From: an uncultured Pseudomonadales bacterium
GTDB taxonomy: Bacteria; Pseudomonadota; Gammaproteobacteria; Pseudomonadales; Azotimanducaceae
Assembly: GCA_943787425.1 (NCBI GenBank)
Contig: CALSMJ010000001.1
Coordinates: forward strand, 124,001 to 188,000
DNA: 64,000 bases
Reading direction: 5' to 3'
The notes under the pieces were generated by a model. It was not told the DNA's origin, did not search any database, and was given only the letters and a program-made list of their open reading frames with translations. Shown here piece by piece: positions 42,950-52,492 of the stretch; the first letter of the stretch is position 1; the number at the start of each line of letters is the position of its first letter. Position numbers and translations under genes: made by a program.

Positions 42950-43305
42950 TCTGTTTCTAGCCCCTGCGCTATTACGGCAGTTCCATAAGCCGTCACTTCG
43001 GCTACGCCAACGCCTACGGTTGCAGAAGTGAATCGGAAGGCAATTACTGCATTCGCCCCAAGATTGCTAGCATCTAACTTCATTCGGTAAAGCGCCTCCT
43101 CTCTGGCCTCGGCCAAAAGTTCCGTGTAGCCGACAACTTCACCACCGACAATGTTCTTAAGACCCGCGAAAATGTCGCGACCCAAATGCTTAGCCCTAGA
43201 AGTTCCGCCCCTTACAGGCCCACACAATTTAACAATATTCATTAAAGGAATTTCATCGGAGGTAACAACAATCATCTCAGAGAGCGCTTGCGCAATATCA
43301 TTCAT
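42946..43305 (-). CDS. YbjQ/UPF0145 family protein
   Basis: 119 aa. It follows the family pattern: MIVVTSDEIP near the N-terminus, VRGGTSRAKHLGRDIFAGLK, then IVGGEVVGYTELLAEAREEA and LGANAVIAFRF near the end. YbjQ proteins form pentameric or larger rings of unknown role (sometimes called heavy-metal-binding domain proteins). A tiny membrane protein follows with ATGA overlap. Confidence 0.85.
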   Translation of the reverse strand: MNDIAQALSEMIVVTSDEIPLMNIVKLCGPVRGGTSRAKHLGRDIFAGLKNIVGGEVVGYTELLAEAREEALYRMKLDASNLGANAVIAFRFTSATVGVGVAEVTAYGTAVIAQGLETE

Positions 43306-43407
43306 CTTTTTGTCCTTGCGTAATTTTAATTCGTCGCCCCATGTGTCAATACTTTGAAAACGTGGCGCCGGTCAGCGCCGTCTAGACAAAGCAATCAGGG
43401 CGCGCCC

Positions 43408-43797
43408 TTATCTAGGGGATTGGATTGATGCGACCGAGGCTTCCCAGTTTTGCCCGTCAAACCCTTCGACCTCAAAGTGATCACAGCCCCCGTCTAAACA
43501 GCGGGCATTGACATCATACCCGTCAGGGTGCGAACGCGGATGGCTAAAGGGGTGAATACCACAGTGCTTGCAGAATTTATGTCGAGCCGCACGGGTATTG
43601 AATTGGTAGGTGCTTAAGCTCGCCGCACCATCAATTAATTCAAATTGTTCGGATGTGACAATTAAATTCACCATGCCTTTTTTAGCGCAAATGGAGCAGT
43701 TGCAAGCGATGGCTTTCGCCCCAGCAACAAAAACCCTAAATCGCACGGCGCCACAGTGGCATCCGCCGCTCTGCCAAGCGCCTTCATGGTCTGTCAT
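43408..43797 (-). CDS. GFA-family (glutathione-dependent formaldehyde-activating-like) protein
   Basis: 129 aa from the ATG at 43797, with AAGGG about seven bases upstream. The zinc ligands of the GFA fold are present: GGCHCGAVRF, ACNCSICAKKG and KFCKHCGIHPF. Most members are not formaldehyde enzymes and have no proven function. An upstream in-frame extension to 44082 lacks family similarity. Confidence 0.87.
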   Translation of the reverse strand: MTDHEGAWQSGGCHCGAVRFRVFVAGAKAIACNCSICAKKGMVNLIVTSEQFELIDGAASLSTYQFNTRAARHKFCKHCGIHPFSHPRSHPDGYDVNARCLDGGCDHFEVEGFDGQNWEASVASIQSPR

Positions 43798-44044
43798 CTC
43801 ATTACCCTTTAGATTCATGAGGCGAGCATGACATTTGGCGAAAGGCGCAGCAAGCAACGAACCGGATACTGCGCTGTCCGACCGCCGACTGCGCGTCGCC
43901 AAGCGGGTCTGTCTGCGACATACGAAACCTGCCTCCTTTACAGCCAGTATGGCAATGAGCGCTGCAGACGAGCTGCCTCTCAACGCTGCCAGAGTCTCTT
44001 TTCGATCTGAATCTGCTTGATGTCTAAATTTGAGCCAACCAACT

Positions 44045-45799
44045 TTAACGTTCAGGCACGCGCGCTTTGATATACGCCCCAACTTCTACGGCAGTCCTGC
44101 GGGTCGCGCCAGTACCGATAGCACCAGAGATCAACGAATCACCCGAGAACCCAAACAAGTAACGTATCAGCAGCAGACCATCTGTAAGGGGCTTAGACTC
44201 GCCATCGCCATCAATGTCCAGCTCTAAACCGGCATCCGCTAGATAGCCTGCAATGGACCCTGAGGAGTCTCTGCCTGCGTCACCAGAGACAGCGCCAGAG
44301 ATTAGTGCGTCACCGCTAAAGCCAAATAGATAACGAATCACCAATAGGCCATCGATTAAAGGTTCTGCATCCAGACTTTCATCTACGTCAAAACTAAAAG
44401 TGGTCATGCTAGGGTTTGAAGGTGCCGCTGGGTTTTTTCCGTAGTAACGGATGCCGAGAAAATCGACCACATCCGCAATATCTGCGTCCGGAATTTTCCA
44501 GCCAGGCGGCGCATAGTTCTTAGAAATCGTGTTTGCATCCACAGATCTGAGTAACGCATTAAATTCCGCGTAAAATTCAAGTTCGGTTAGACCAAGATGC
44601 TTTTCAATAGAACCCCAAAAACCCAGCTCATAGTAGTCAGCCGGTATGTCCCTTAAGGCAACCCGCCAAGAACTCTTATAGGCTATGAATTGTGTACCGG
44701 CCGCAAAAATAATACTCGGGCAGTTGCTTTCAAAGCCTTGGCCTCGCCTAGGGTCCCCTTGATACCAGCCGTCGGACGGCCCGGCCATCCAACCTTCACA
44801 ATTCTCGTCATTAACGCTTGCATTGAGAACACCACCGATTTTGTTCGGCGTATTTTGAACTTGGGATGCGGCAAAAAAGAAGGTCGAATTTAATTGATCG
44901 ATCGACCACCGAATATGGTCATCAAGGCTGTTATATTGTTCGCCCGCATTTGGCGCAGGCGTGCGCCAATCAACAGATGCCCAATAACCCGCATAGTCTG
45001 GATCATCAGGGTTTAGATATCGAAGATGATCGATCGATTTCCAATGATCGCGAGCAAACCAGAAACCAAACTGTCCGGCGCCTTCGATCCACCACCAAGG
45101 GAGGTAGGCATTCTGTTCGGGATAGTTAAAGTCGGCATTATCAAAGCCAAACACGCGATCTAACGTGTGCGCTTTCTGATAATGATGAAAATACTCATGA
45201 TAAAGGCTGTCCAATAAGCCGAAGTCATTTAACCAGCGGTGATAGAACTGACCTTCAGGCAAAGCTGGGAACTGCTCAAAATAATCTTGTTCTTCGGTAA
45301 ACTGACTCAACCATAATATGCAGAGACTGTGTTCGACATAGTTAGCCCCCGCGGTTAACACCCCGCCGTTAGGCGCACTGCCGGTCAAACAGCTGCTGAA
45401 GGCTTTTGCCTTAGCCGTTGTCCAGCCATTCGTCTGAATTTCTTCGTCTTCTTTGCGATATCCAATATCCGTCAAGACATCAAATACAGCGGCGTTCTCT
45501 TGATCTGTCCCATCTGGATCGAAGACCACGGCGTTCCAATTCCGATAGGCGCCAAACACACTTTGGATGCTCGCCATATTAGCCCGGTACCGCTCAACAT
45601 CCTTTTGCGTGAGCAATGTGCTGGCTGCGAACCCTTGATTGCTCTTGCCGCCAAAGCTCGGGTCATTATGACGATCTAAAAGCATCCTTTGTGTTGCTTC
45701 GTTGGGGACTGCCGTTGCAACGACGGGTTCATAAGCTGCATTTACGCCGAGCGCGGCGGTAACAAGAAAGGTAAAAAAAACACTGCGGTAGATCTTCAT
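44045..45799 (-). CDS. Secreted HExxH protein with dockerin-like EF-hand repeats
   Basis: 584 aa with a signal peptide (residues 1-21, VFFTFLVTAALGVNA). LYHEYFHHYQKAH (HEYFH 201-205) and WWIEGAGQF (Glu239) form a likely gluzincin-type zinc site, so a metallopeptidase is probable. Residues about 468-584 carry two tandem EF-hand/dockerin-like units: DVDESLDAEPLIDGLLVIRY and DIDGDGESKPLTDGLLLIRY, each followed by LFGFSGDxLISGA. The same type of tandem unit is found in the cytochrome c peroxidase-like protein at 52493. Such units bind calcium and may aid surface attachment; that is inference. Confidence 0.8.
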   Translation of the reverse strand: MKIYRSVFFTFLVTAALGVNAAYEPVVATAVPNEATQRMLLDRHNDPSFGGKSNQGFAASTLLTQKDVERYRANMASIQSVFGAYRNWNAVVFDPDGTDQENAAVFDVLTDIGYRKEDEEIQTNGWTTAKAKAFSSCLTGSAPNGGVLTAGANYVEHSLCILWLSQFTEEQDYFEQFPALPEGQFYHRWLNDFGLLDSLYHEYFHHYQKAHTLDRVFGFDNADFNYPEQNAYLPWWWIEGAGQFGFWFARDHWKSIDHLRYLNPDDPDYAGYWASVDWRTPAPNAGEQYNSLDDHIRWSIDQLNSTFFFAASQVQNTPNKIGGVLNASVNDENCEGWMAGPSDGWYQGDPRRGQGFESNCPSIIFAAGTQFIAYKSSWRVALRDIPADYYELGFWGSIEKHLGLTELEFYAEFNALLRSVDANTISKNYAPPGWKIPDADIADVVDFLGIRYYGKNPAAPSNPSMTTFSFDVDESLDAEPLIDGLLVIRYLFGFSGDALISGAVSGDAGRDSSGSIAGYLADAGLELDIDGDGESKPLTDGLLLIRYLFGFSGDSLISGAIGTGATRRTAVEVGAYIKARVPER

Positions 45800-46119
45800 T
45801 TATCGACTTAAAACCTATTAAACGTCATAGCCAATTATCGTTGACGTGATCGAAGACACCAGCCTAAAAAGCTGACCACGCGCCTTCAAGATCCAACAAC
45901 CGTTATCGTGACAACAAGGATGATATCTACAAACTGCGAGTGATTCGGACATCCATGGCGACCCTATATCCTTTTAAACTATCTCTTAGAGATTCTGGAA
46001 AAATCGTAGCCGCCTAATCTCGATCAAACCCATTTATCCATTGCCGCGAGCAAACCGACCGCCCAGTTTGGCGACCCATTTTAGGCAAGACCGCCCATTC
46101 TTGGCGGCCCTAATCGAAG
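45800..46119. other. Intergenic region
   Basis: No supported gene. One hairpin, CCGCC/GGCGG with a 7-base loop, lies at about 46089-46108 and could be a weak terminator for the minus-strand gene downstream of it. Nothing else stands out. Confidence 0.35.
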
Positions 46120-46386
46120 CTACTCGTAATAATAAAAAGCGACGATCAGACCGACGGCGAGGAATCCGCCAATCCAGGAATAGACCAGGGGTATCCCGTT
46201 ATAAAGACAAATTCCAGCGGCGATGCCAGTCGTCGCAAGAAAGATCAGGCTGATTCCGATAAGGTCTCGCGCAACGCCCCTAAAAATATCGATCGGCAAA
46301 TTAAGCAACTTTCTCCACACATACTTGTACACCGTTTCTTCACGTTGACTTGAGTCTTCGGTGTGCTCATCTGTTGTTTTGACCAT
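46120..46386 (-). CDS. Small two-span membrane protein
   Basis: 88 aa from the ATG at 46386, with GAAGG six bases upstream. An acidic N-terminus is followed by an amphipathic helix (YVWRKLLNLPIDIFRGVARD) and two spans (LIGISLIFLATTGIAAGICLY, VYSWIGGFLAVGLIVAFYYY). No family recognised. Confidence 0.6.
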   Translation of the reverse strand: MVKTTDEHTEDSSQREETVYKYVWRKLLNLPIDIFRGVARDLIGISLIFLATTGIAAGICLYNGIPLVYSWIGGFLAVGLIVAFYYYE

Positions 46387-46739
46387 CGGCACCTTCTTAG
46401 CAGTGCGTTCTTAGATTCATCACGACTGTAATCAAAAAAAAAAGCTAAGACCAGATGCCCCAACCTAAAACGCTGCCTTTTAATCGCGGATGGCGGCAGG
46501 GGTAGGCGCACCTGAATCAACTTTCGGTACTCGATTAAAATTTAAGTTTAGCCGCGAACCATCAGCCAATCTGAGCGGCGGCGTGCCCGACTTATCGCCC
46601 ATGGTTTTAACCAAAACAGCACAAGTCTTCCGCTGCCTGCAGTTGATCAGGCCAGGACAAACCCAAGGCCACGCTGCTATCCTTTGGCTTGAGCTGAGAG
46701 CACTAACGTCCTGCGTGCCGGCCTTCTGAGGCAAACTGT
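46387..46739. other. Intergenic region with overlapping doubtful frames
   Basis: About 350 bp without a convincing gene. A plus-strand frame (46490-46729) and a minus-strand frame (46480-46734) of about 80 codons overlap almost exactly; neither has family similarity or a good ribosome site, so neither is called. Presumably it carries the promoters of the two divergent genes. Confidence 0.35.
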
Positions 46740-47693
46740 GTGAAATACATCATCCCCTTTTCCATCTGGCCCTATCTGGCCGGGTTTATCGTCCTGATCA
46801 GCAGTAGCACCTTGGCCAGCATTGGTTTGATTAACGGCCTTGTGCAACTGATCTTGTTTATCGCGGTGGTGTGCATACCACTTTGGCGCACGGGACGCAT
46901 GTCTTACGTGGATATTGGTTGGCCCATCGGCGTACTCCTCATCGGCGTGTTAACGCTTGCGCTGTTGCAAGACGGCTACTGGCTCAGAACCCTCATCGTG
47001 AGCTTGGTGTACCTCTTGATCGGCGGTCGAATGGGGCTTGGGGCACTGCATGGCCTACGCAAGGGATGGCTTGACACCGAACTGCCTCGATATCAGTACC
47101 AACGGATCCATTGGCAGAACATCGGCATCACGAACACCCGGCTGCGCGCACAGGTCGAGGTGCTCAGCCAGGGGGTTTTTAATGCATCCTTCATCGCGCT
47201 GCCAGCGTTCATCATGGCGATGAATCCCAGCCCCGCAATCTCTTATTTCGAAATCCTCGGGCTTTGCCTATGGCTTGCGGCATTTTGCCTAGAAACCCTC
47301 GCCGATCGCCAAAAACTCGCGTTCTTAGTCGCCATGAAAAAAGCCAATAAACCCCGAACGGTGTGCAACGTCGGCTTGTGGCGTTATACCCGGCATCCCA
47401 ACTATTTTGCCGAGTGGATGGTCTGGAACAGCCTCGTGATCGCTGCCATTCCCTCTTGGCTCGCTTTGTATTCTGCAGAGTCGTTGATCATTTGGGTCTT
47501 GCTGGGCGTTGGCCTGCTTATGGTGTCATACGGCTTGTTTGCCACCCTAGTCAGTTACACGGGCGCGGTGCCGTCCGAGTATTTCTCCCTCCAAAAACGA
47601 CCCGGCTACAAAGCCTACCAGCAGCAAACCAATCAGTTCTTCCCAGGCCCTAGAAAAACGACTTTTGATGTGAACAGCGACCCAGCTGGGTAG
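46740..47693 (+). CDS. DUF1295 membrane protein (steroid 5-alpha-reductase-like)
   Basis: 317 aa, GTG start, about eight hydrophobic spans. The C-terminal part has LWRYTRHPNYFAEWMVWN and GYKAYQQQTNQFFP, the conserved signature of DUF1295 and of the wider ICMT/steroid reductase-like methyl- or reductase superfamily that binds SAM or NADPH at the membrane. The substrate is unknown. Confidence 0.87.
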   Translation: MKYIIPFSIWPYLAGFIVLISSSTLASIGLINGLVQLILFIAVVCIPLWRTGRMSYVDIGWPIGVLLIGVLTLALLQDGYWLRTLIVSLVYLLIGGRMGLGALHGLRKGWLDTELPRYQYQRIHWQNIGITNTRLRAQVEVLSQGVFNASFIALPAFIMAMNPSPAISYFEILGLCLWLAAFCLETLADRQKLAFLVAMKKANKPRTVCNVGLWRYTRHPNYFAEWMVWNSLVIAAIPSWLALYSAESLIIWVLLGVGLLMVSYGLFATLVSYTGAVPSEYFSLQKRPGYKAYQQQTNQFFPGPRKTTFDVNSDPAG

Positions 47694-47814
47694 GGTCCAT
47701 TGATCAATTACAACGCAAGCGCCGAGGGGCACAGGCTTAGATCAGTGCCGGTTTTCATCAAAGAGACATCTGATAACGCGGGTACTATCAAAGCAGACTT
47801 TCTGTCGCGACCGG

Positions 47815-47862
47815 CTTCTATCGCCGCAGCCTTCTATCGCCGCAGCCTTCTTTCGCCGCGGG
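47815..47862. repeat. Three tandem 16-bp repeats
   Basis: CTTCTATCGCCGCAGC occurs twice perfectly (47815-47846), followed by a third copy with changes at its centre and end; a weaker copy precedes. It lies between the DUF1295 and DUF4126 genes. Confidence 0.8.
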
Positions 47863-47925
47863 CGCTACCCGTTTACAATTGCGTAAAGGGGATTTAGACC
47901 AGCCGAAAAACGCTTGGATTGATTT

Positions 47926-48594
47926 ATGGAACTCGATTCACTTTCAACCTTGATCGCGCTAACACTGGGCGTCGGCTGGGCCAGCGGCATTAATCTCTAC
48001 GCAGCCGTCTTAGCGCTTGGACTGGCTGGCACGACGGGCTACGCAGATTTACCCACCGGCCTTGAACTGGTTGAAAACCCTTTTGTCATAGCTGCCGCTG
48101 GGGTCATGTATCTGGTTGAATTCTGCGCGGACAAAATCCCAGGCGTGGATTCGGCTTGGGATGCCCTGCATACCTTTATCCGGCTACCCGCAGGCGCCCT
48201 GCTCGCCGCCGGCATCGTCGGCGATCAGGGTCCCGTGATGGAAGCGCTGGCAGGCTTGGCAGGTGGCGGACTGGCCGCGTCAACCCATGCCGCCAAAGCC
48301 GGCGGGCGGGCGCTGATTAACACCAGTCCAGAACCCTTTAGTAATTGGGCGACGTCGATCACAGAAGACATTGGCGTTTTCGGCGGGGTTTGGTTGATGC
48401 TGAATCACCCCTGGGTCTTTGTCGGGTGCTTGGTGATATTTGTACTGTTACTGATTTGGTTGTTGCCAAAACTTTGGCGAGCAATCCGATATCTCTTTAA
48501 AAAGATTGGCGCGTTATTTGGCGGTGCGACGCCCGAGCCGCTTGAGACCACAACCTTTGATCAAAAAACGGTTTCGCGCAAAAAGCCGAACTGA
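47926..48594 (+). CDS. DUF4126 family membrane protein
   Basis: 222 aa with several hydrophobic spans. LTLGVGWASGINLYAAVLAL at the N-terminus and FCADKIPGVDSAWDALHTFI in the middle are typical of DUF4126; a Gly/Ala-rich region (GLAGGGLAASTHAAKAGGR) follows and the C-terminal helix ends in a polar tail. The function is unknown. Confidence 0.87.
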   Translation: MELDSLSTLIALTLGVGWASGINLYAAVLALGLAGTTGYADLPTGLELVENPFVIAAAGVMYLVEFCADKIPGVDSAWDALHTFIRLPAGALLAAGIVGDQGPVMEALAGLAGGGLAASTHAAKAGGRALINTSPEPFSNWATSITEDIGVFGGVWLMLNHPWVFVGCLVIFVLLLIWLLPKLWRAIRYLFKKIGALFGGATPEPLETTTFDQKTVSRKKPN

Positions 48595-48717
48595 CCCGGT
48601 AACTTTGGCATTGCGACCATGCGCTTGCTTCGAATTACCAAATACTTGCGCTTACGCCATATGCTTTACCTTACCGCAACCAAATCAAAGCCGCCGCTGG
48701 AACAAGAACTTTAAAAA

Positions 48718-49503
48718 TTACTCAGGCGCCACCCCTTGCACCTGTAACCGGTGCAGCAGCCGCGGCTCATCCCCATGGTCATGAACCGCGTAATGTAGCA
48801 AGCAGCGGTTGTCCCACATCACAAGGTCCCCCTGTCGCCATTGATGCCGCGCCTGAAACTCTGGCCGCACAGAATGCTCATACAAGTATCCCAAAAGAGC
48901 CTTGCTTTCTGCCCGACTCCAATCCTCGAAGTGCTGGGTAAAAGCGGCGCAGACATACAGGGCTTTATCGCCGGTTTCTTCATGTGTACGGGCAACGGGA
49001 TGGTGCGCTTCAGAGGCCTCATCCGGGTTCTGACCATATAAGCGCGCCAAGTCCTTGGCCGAATGCAGCGCTTGAAGTGAGTCCACCAGTCGGGTGAGGC
49101 CAGGACCCAGCGCTTGATACGCCAGCACTTGGTTTGAAAAAGCCGTCTCACCACCGAATTCTGGGGCATCGAGTGCATACAGCATCGTTAACTTCGGCGG
49201 CGTAGGACTGTAGGTCATATCCGAGTGCCAGTGCTGGTTCACATCTTTGGCTTTGCCCCGATTTTTTAAAGGAATGATATTGGGATAATCCGCGAGCGCG
49301 CCGTACGGAAAAGGCATCAGACTGCCCCAATGTTCTGCAAAGGTCATCTGATCTTCAGGGGTCAAGGTTTGGCCTGGAAAAACCAAGACATGATGGGCTA
49401 AGAATTCGGCTCGAACAGTTTCCAGTTGCCCTGCGGTCATATCTCGAACATCGACATCTTCAACAATCGCGCCCAGCGGCGCCGCCATTTTCCGAACTTG
49501 CAT
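48718..49503 (-). CDS. TauD/TfdA-family dioxygenase
   Basis: 261 aa. An Fe(II)/2-oxoglutarate oxygenase: HWHSDMTY gives the HxD iron ligands (His93, Asp95), VMWDNRCLLHYAVHD the distal His, and EPRLLHRLQVQG the 2-oxoglutarate-binding Arg. Members release sulfite from taurine or split aryloxy acids and sulfate esters; the substrate here is open. No signal peptide. Confidence 0.9.
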   Translation of the reverse strand: MQVRKMAAPLGAIVEDVDVRDMTAGQLETVRAEFLAHHVLVFPGQTLTPEDQMTFAEHWGSLMPFPYGALADYPNIIPLKNRGKAKDVNQHWHSDMTYSPTPPKLTMLYALDAPEFGGETAFSNQVLAYQALGPGLTRLVDSLQALHSAKDLARLYGQNPDEASEAHHPVARTHEETGDKALYVCAAFTQHFEDWSRAESKALLGYLYEHSVRPEFQARHQWRQGDLVMWDNRCLLHYAVHDHGDEPRLLHRLQVQGVAPE

Positions 49504-49794
49504 CCCGCCTCCGTACTTTTAAGTCTTTAAGAGCCCCGCAAACCGACTGATCCGAGCCACCATCACAACCTGCCAAAATAAAAACGCGCACGCCTTGATT
49601 GCTGCGCCCGTCTCGTCCTATTGCAAGACAAGCTGGTCCTCGCTTTGGTCCCTATTGCGACCGCCCTTTTATACGCTAAGTTACAAGCCTGCCCTACACG
49701 ACTAGCCTGCTCAACCAAAGTATTACAGACCTTTGCTAAGCGCTCTGTCCACAAACAACACAATTTATTGGCAATGCTTTGCCAACCAAAGTCC

Positions 49795-50589
49795 CTATTG
49801 GCTCAAGGCTTTGACACTGGCAAACGTTGCTCGAGCAAGCTGATCGCCACGGGCATCGCCTAAAAGACCATCTGCCATCTTGTTCATAACATAGGAGAAA
49901 CTTAATGCATTGTCCTGATCGATGATGGCTCTGGAGCCGCCCCAACCGCCCCAAAAACACAGATTGCGTCGATCCGCCTTGACCGGGTGCAAGCCAAAGC
50001 CAAGGCCAAAGGCCATCGGCCCGCCGAAAACGAGGTCCATGCCTTCGATTCGCGTTTGCATGACCGATCGACAAATCTCTGGCGACAAGAGCTGAACATT
50101 ACCGCAACGGCCACCATTGGCCAGCGCTGAATGAATCTTTGCAACGGCTCTGGCATTGCCATGACCATTCGCCGCGGGAATCTCGGCGCGCCGCCAGCCA
50201 TCGGTATGACTGTCTAGCGCAGTTGTTCGAGGGCTAGAAAACGTTCTGTGGGGGATCGAATCTTTGACCGCGCCTTGGCCTAAAACCGCCCCATCCGGTG
50301 GCGGGATTAAGTTCCCAATGCGGTGAAATTCTGAATCCGGCACACCAATCATAAAGTCGGCGTTTAAGGGCCCTGCGATCTGCTCTGCAAAAAACTGCCC
50401 CAAACTTTGGCCCGTAATGCGTCGGACCACTTCGCCGATTAAGTAGCCTTGAGTTAACGCGTGATAGCCACTGGCACTTCCCGGCGTCCACCAAGGCGCT
50501 TGCTGCGCAAGCAATTGGGTGACCCGTTCCCAATCGTAGAGCTCATCGCCCTGCAGCGCGCACATCCATACCCGATAACCCGGCGGCAT
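49795..50589 (-). CDS. Serine hydrolase (beta-lactamase family), C-terminal part (frameshifted)
   Basis: 264 codons that continue the enzyme started at 50938: ...ALQGDELYDWERVTQLLAQQ, PGSASGYHALTQGYLIGEV (YxA/N-type motif with the catalytic Tyr) and FWGGWGGSRAIID near the end (HxG-like position occupied by GGWGGS). An extra base near 50557-50562 separates it from the N-terminal part with the SxxK motif. Fused, the protein is 380 aa, the size of EstB-type esterases. Confidence 0.8.
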   Translation of the reverse strand: MPPGYRVWMCALQGDELYDWERVTQLLAQQAPWWTPGSASGYHALTQGYLIGEVVRRITGQSLGQFFAEQIAGPLNADFMIGVPDSEFHRIGNLIPPPDGAVLGQGAVKDSIPHRTFSSPRTTALDSHTDGWRRAEIPAANGHGNARAVAKIHSALANGGRCGNVQLLSPEICRSVMQTRIEGMDLVFGGPMAFGLGFGLHPVKADRRNLCFWGGWGGSRAIIDQDNALSFSYVMNKMADGLLGDARGDQLARATFASVKALSQ

Positions 50590-50938
50590 GATTCATCAAG
50601 TGCCAAACCAACACATCGCCCTTACCGGCGGCGGCAAACTCCGGCCAGTACCGCGCGACCGGCGCATCAAAATCCAATTCGCCGCGATCAGCGAGCAGCA
50701 AAGCGCACAAAAAGGACATGGTTTTCGTGGTCGAATACACATTGACAATGGAATCTTCTTGCCAGGGCCTGGTCTTGTTCTCGTCCAAGTAGCCGCCCCA
50801 CAGATCGACGACCGTCTCACCCTGCCAGGTTGCTGAGAATGAGGCGCCTAAATCAGCACCCTCCGAAAGCAATGTCTCAAACACCGCTTTGACTTTCATA
50901 AATCGCTCGTCACAAAACCCCTGCACACTTGCTGTCAT
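50543..50938 (-). CDS. Serine hydrolase (beta-lactamase family), N-terminal part
   Basis: 131 codons holding the nucleophile motif YSTTK (Ser69-x-x-Lys72), after VVDLWGGY, as in class C beta-lactamase-like esterases (EstB type). The frame ends soon after MNHAAGLSGMDV; the remainder is in the next frame at 49795-50589. The enzyme would be cytosolic (no signal peptide). Confidence 0.8.
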   Translation of the reverse strand: MTASVQGFCDERFMKVKAVFETLLSEGADLGASFSATWQGETVVDLWGGYLDENKTRPWQEDSIVNVYSTTKTMSFLCALLLADRGELDFDAPVARYWPEFAAAGKGDVLVWHLMNHAAGLSGMDVRAAGR

Positions 50939-51387
50939 AACCCCTCCTGCTTACTGCCTACGACCATAGCAAAGTCTGGCCGATGACGCTCGTTGTGCGT
51001 CAGGCGCGCTAGACGCGGGACGCTGAGAAGCCCTCGATTTAGATCAAACCGGCGCCAGCGATAACAAACTCAAAGGCGCCTTTTAGTTGGATCGAAGGAC
51101 AACGACCTTTGATAGGCCCTCGCATTGAACGAAACCAGTTTCAAACATCACCGAACCCATGCCAGACGCCCAAGCTAGAAAAAAGAAGCACGCTCGTTCA
51201 AACAGGTTGTGGCCTTTCCTGCGGTCTTGTATCTAACCAGCTCCAGGCACGCTGCCGACCGCCAAAAATGTCCCAGCGCCCATACAGCGGCGCTCAACGC
51301 ATCGAATCATCGTGCCCACCTGCCGCCCTTTTGGCGTAAACTTCCCGCTGACGGCAAACAACCTTGTTCAACAGCAGGCGCTTTAAC
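50939..51387. other. Intergenic region, nothing recognised
   Basis: About 450 bp between the divergent serine hydrolase and SDR genes. Short frames of 60-76 codons lack any family similarity. I see no RNA gene, repeat or clear terminator. Confidence 0.35.
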
Positions 51388-52188
51388 ATGATCGATTACA
51401 ACAACAAAGTGGTGCTCGTTACTGGCGCTGCCTCCGGCATTGGTGCAGCCTTAGCGCTCGCCTTTGCGGCACGGGGTGCACAGGTGGTCTGCGCGGACAT
51501 CAATGCAGACGGCCTTCAGCAAACGGTTGTGGCAACGGGTAACAACGCAAAGGCAATCACCTGCGACCTAGCCGACCCCAATGCCGCCGAGCAACTGATT
51601 GAGGCTGTCTACGCGGAAATGGGGCGCCTTGACCTCGTATGCTCGAACGCAGGGATCGGCTTTGCTCGTAAACTGGCAACAACCGATTTTGATGACGAGC
51701 GCATAGAAAAGCTGTTCGAAATCAACTTTTTTGCCGGACTGAGACTCGGTAAAGCCTATAGTGCGCGTCTGGTATCTGCCGGGGCCCGCGGCCGCTTCAT
51801 CGTCACCGCATCGGAAAATTCTCTAAGCGTGCCAAGCGCGGTCCGAAACGGCCGACTTGCGCTTTATGCCGCAAGCAAGCATGCCCTGTTGATTGCGATG
51901 GAGTGGTTTCGAATCGAACAAGCCGAGGGTCCTTTGGATTTGCATGTTTTGATGCCTGGGGCGGTTTATACCCCTTTGATCGCCGGCGGCCTACCGGACC
52001 CAGCGCAGGCGCCGCCAGAACTTGGCCTCATCACGCCTGAACGGTGTGCCGAGATCGCTTTAAACGGCATGGACCTGGACTTGTTCTATATCCCAACCCA
52101 CGCCCATATTTTTGATGATATGCAGCCGCGTGCCACCGAGGTTGCGAGCGCACTGCAGGCCTTAGGCCTGCGGTCCGTTACCGACTAA
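51388..52188 (+). CDS. Short-chain dehydrogenase/reductase
   Basis: 266 aa. The NAD(P)-binding TGAASGIG (12-19), CADIN after strand 2 (prefers NAD), CSNAGIG and the catalytic YAASK are all present, with the active-site Ser in TASENS. Start chosen at MIDYNNKVVLVTG; the longer frame to 51364 adds nothing family-like. The substrate is unknown. Confidence 0.93.
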   Translation: MIDYNNKVVLVTGAASGIGAALALAFAARGAQVVCADINADGLQQTVVATGNNAKAITCDLADPNAAEQLIEAVYAEMGRLDLVCSNAGIGFARKLATTDFDDERIEKLFEINFFAGLRLGKAYSARLVSAGARGRFIVTASENSLSVPSAVRNGRLALYAASKHALLIAMEWFRIEQAEGPLDLHVLMPGAVYTPLIAGGLPDPAQAPPELGLITPERCAEIALNGMDLDLFYIPTHAHIFDDMQPRATEVASALQALGLRSVTD

Positions 52189-52492
52189 ACCCGCGCCTTG
52201 CGCCAAGACCGCCCAAATGAGAAAAGCTGGCGGCCGAGTCTTTAAACAATATCGTTCATCGGCGCTGAACGATCGTACACACAGCCCCATCATCGCGAGG
52301 CTTGTTTTAGCGCTGAAGACCAATACGCAATGGCACGACCGACACGCAACACCTTCGCCAACCTAAACGGCCATGCCAGAGTGCCGGGCAATGTTTAGGT
52401 TTGATTCAGCTTAGCACTGGTAAGCTGCTTGAGAAACTGCACACTAAGCTGTCATCAAGCCTTCACCAAAGGCTGTATTGAGGGTCAAACAC
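52189..52492. other. Intergenic region, nothing recognised
   Basis: About 300 bp between the SDR gene and the peroxidase-like gene. No open frame, repeat or RNA that I can support; it should contain the promoter of the gene at 52493. Confidence 0.35.

Noticed and set aside
46480-46734. Opposing frames of about 80 codons on both strands
   Set aside because: They overlap almost fully, have no family match and no convincing start signals.
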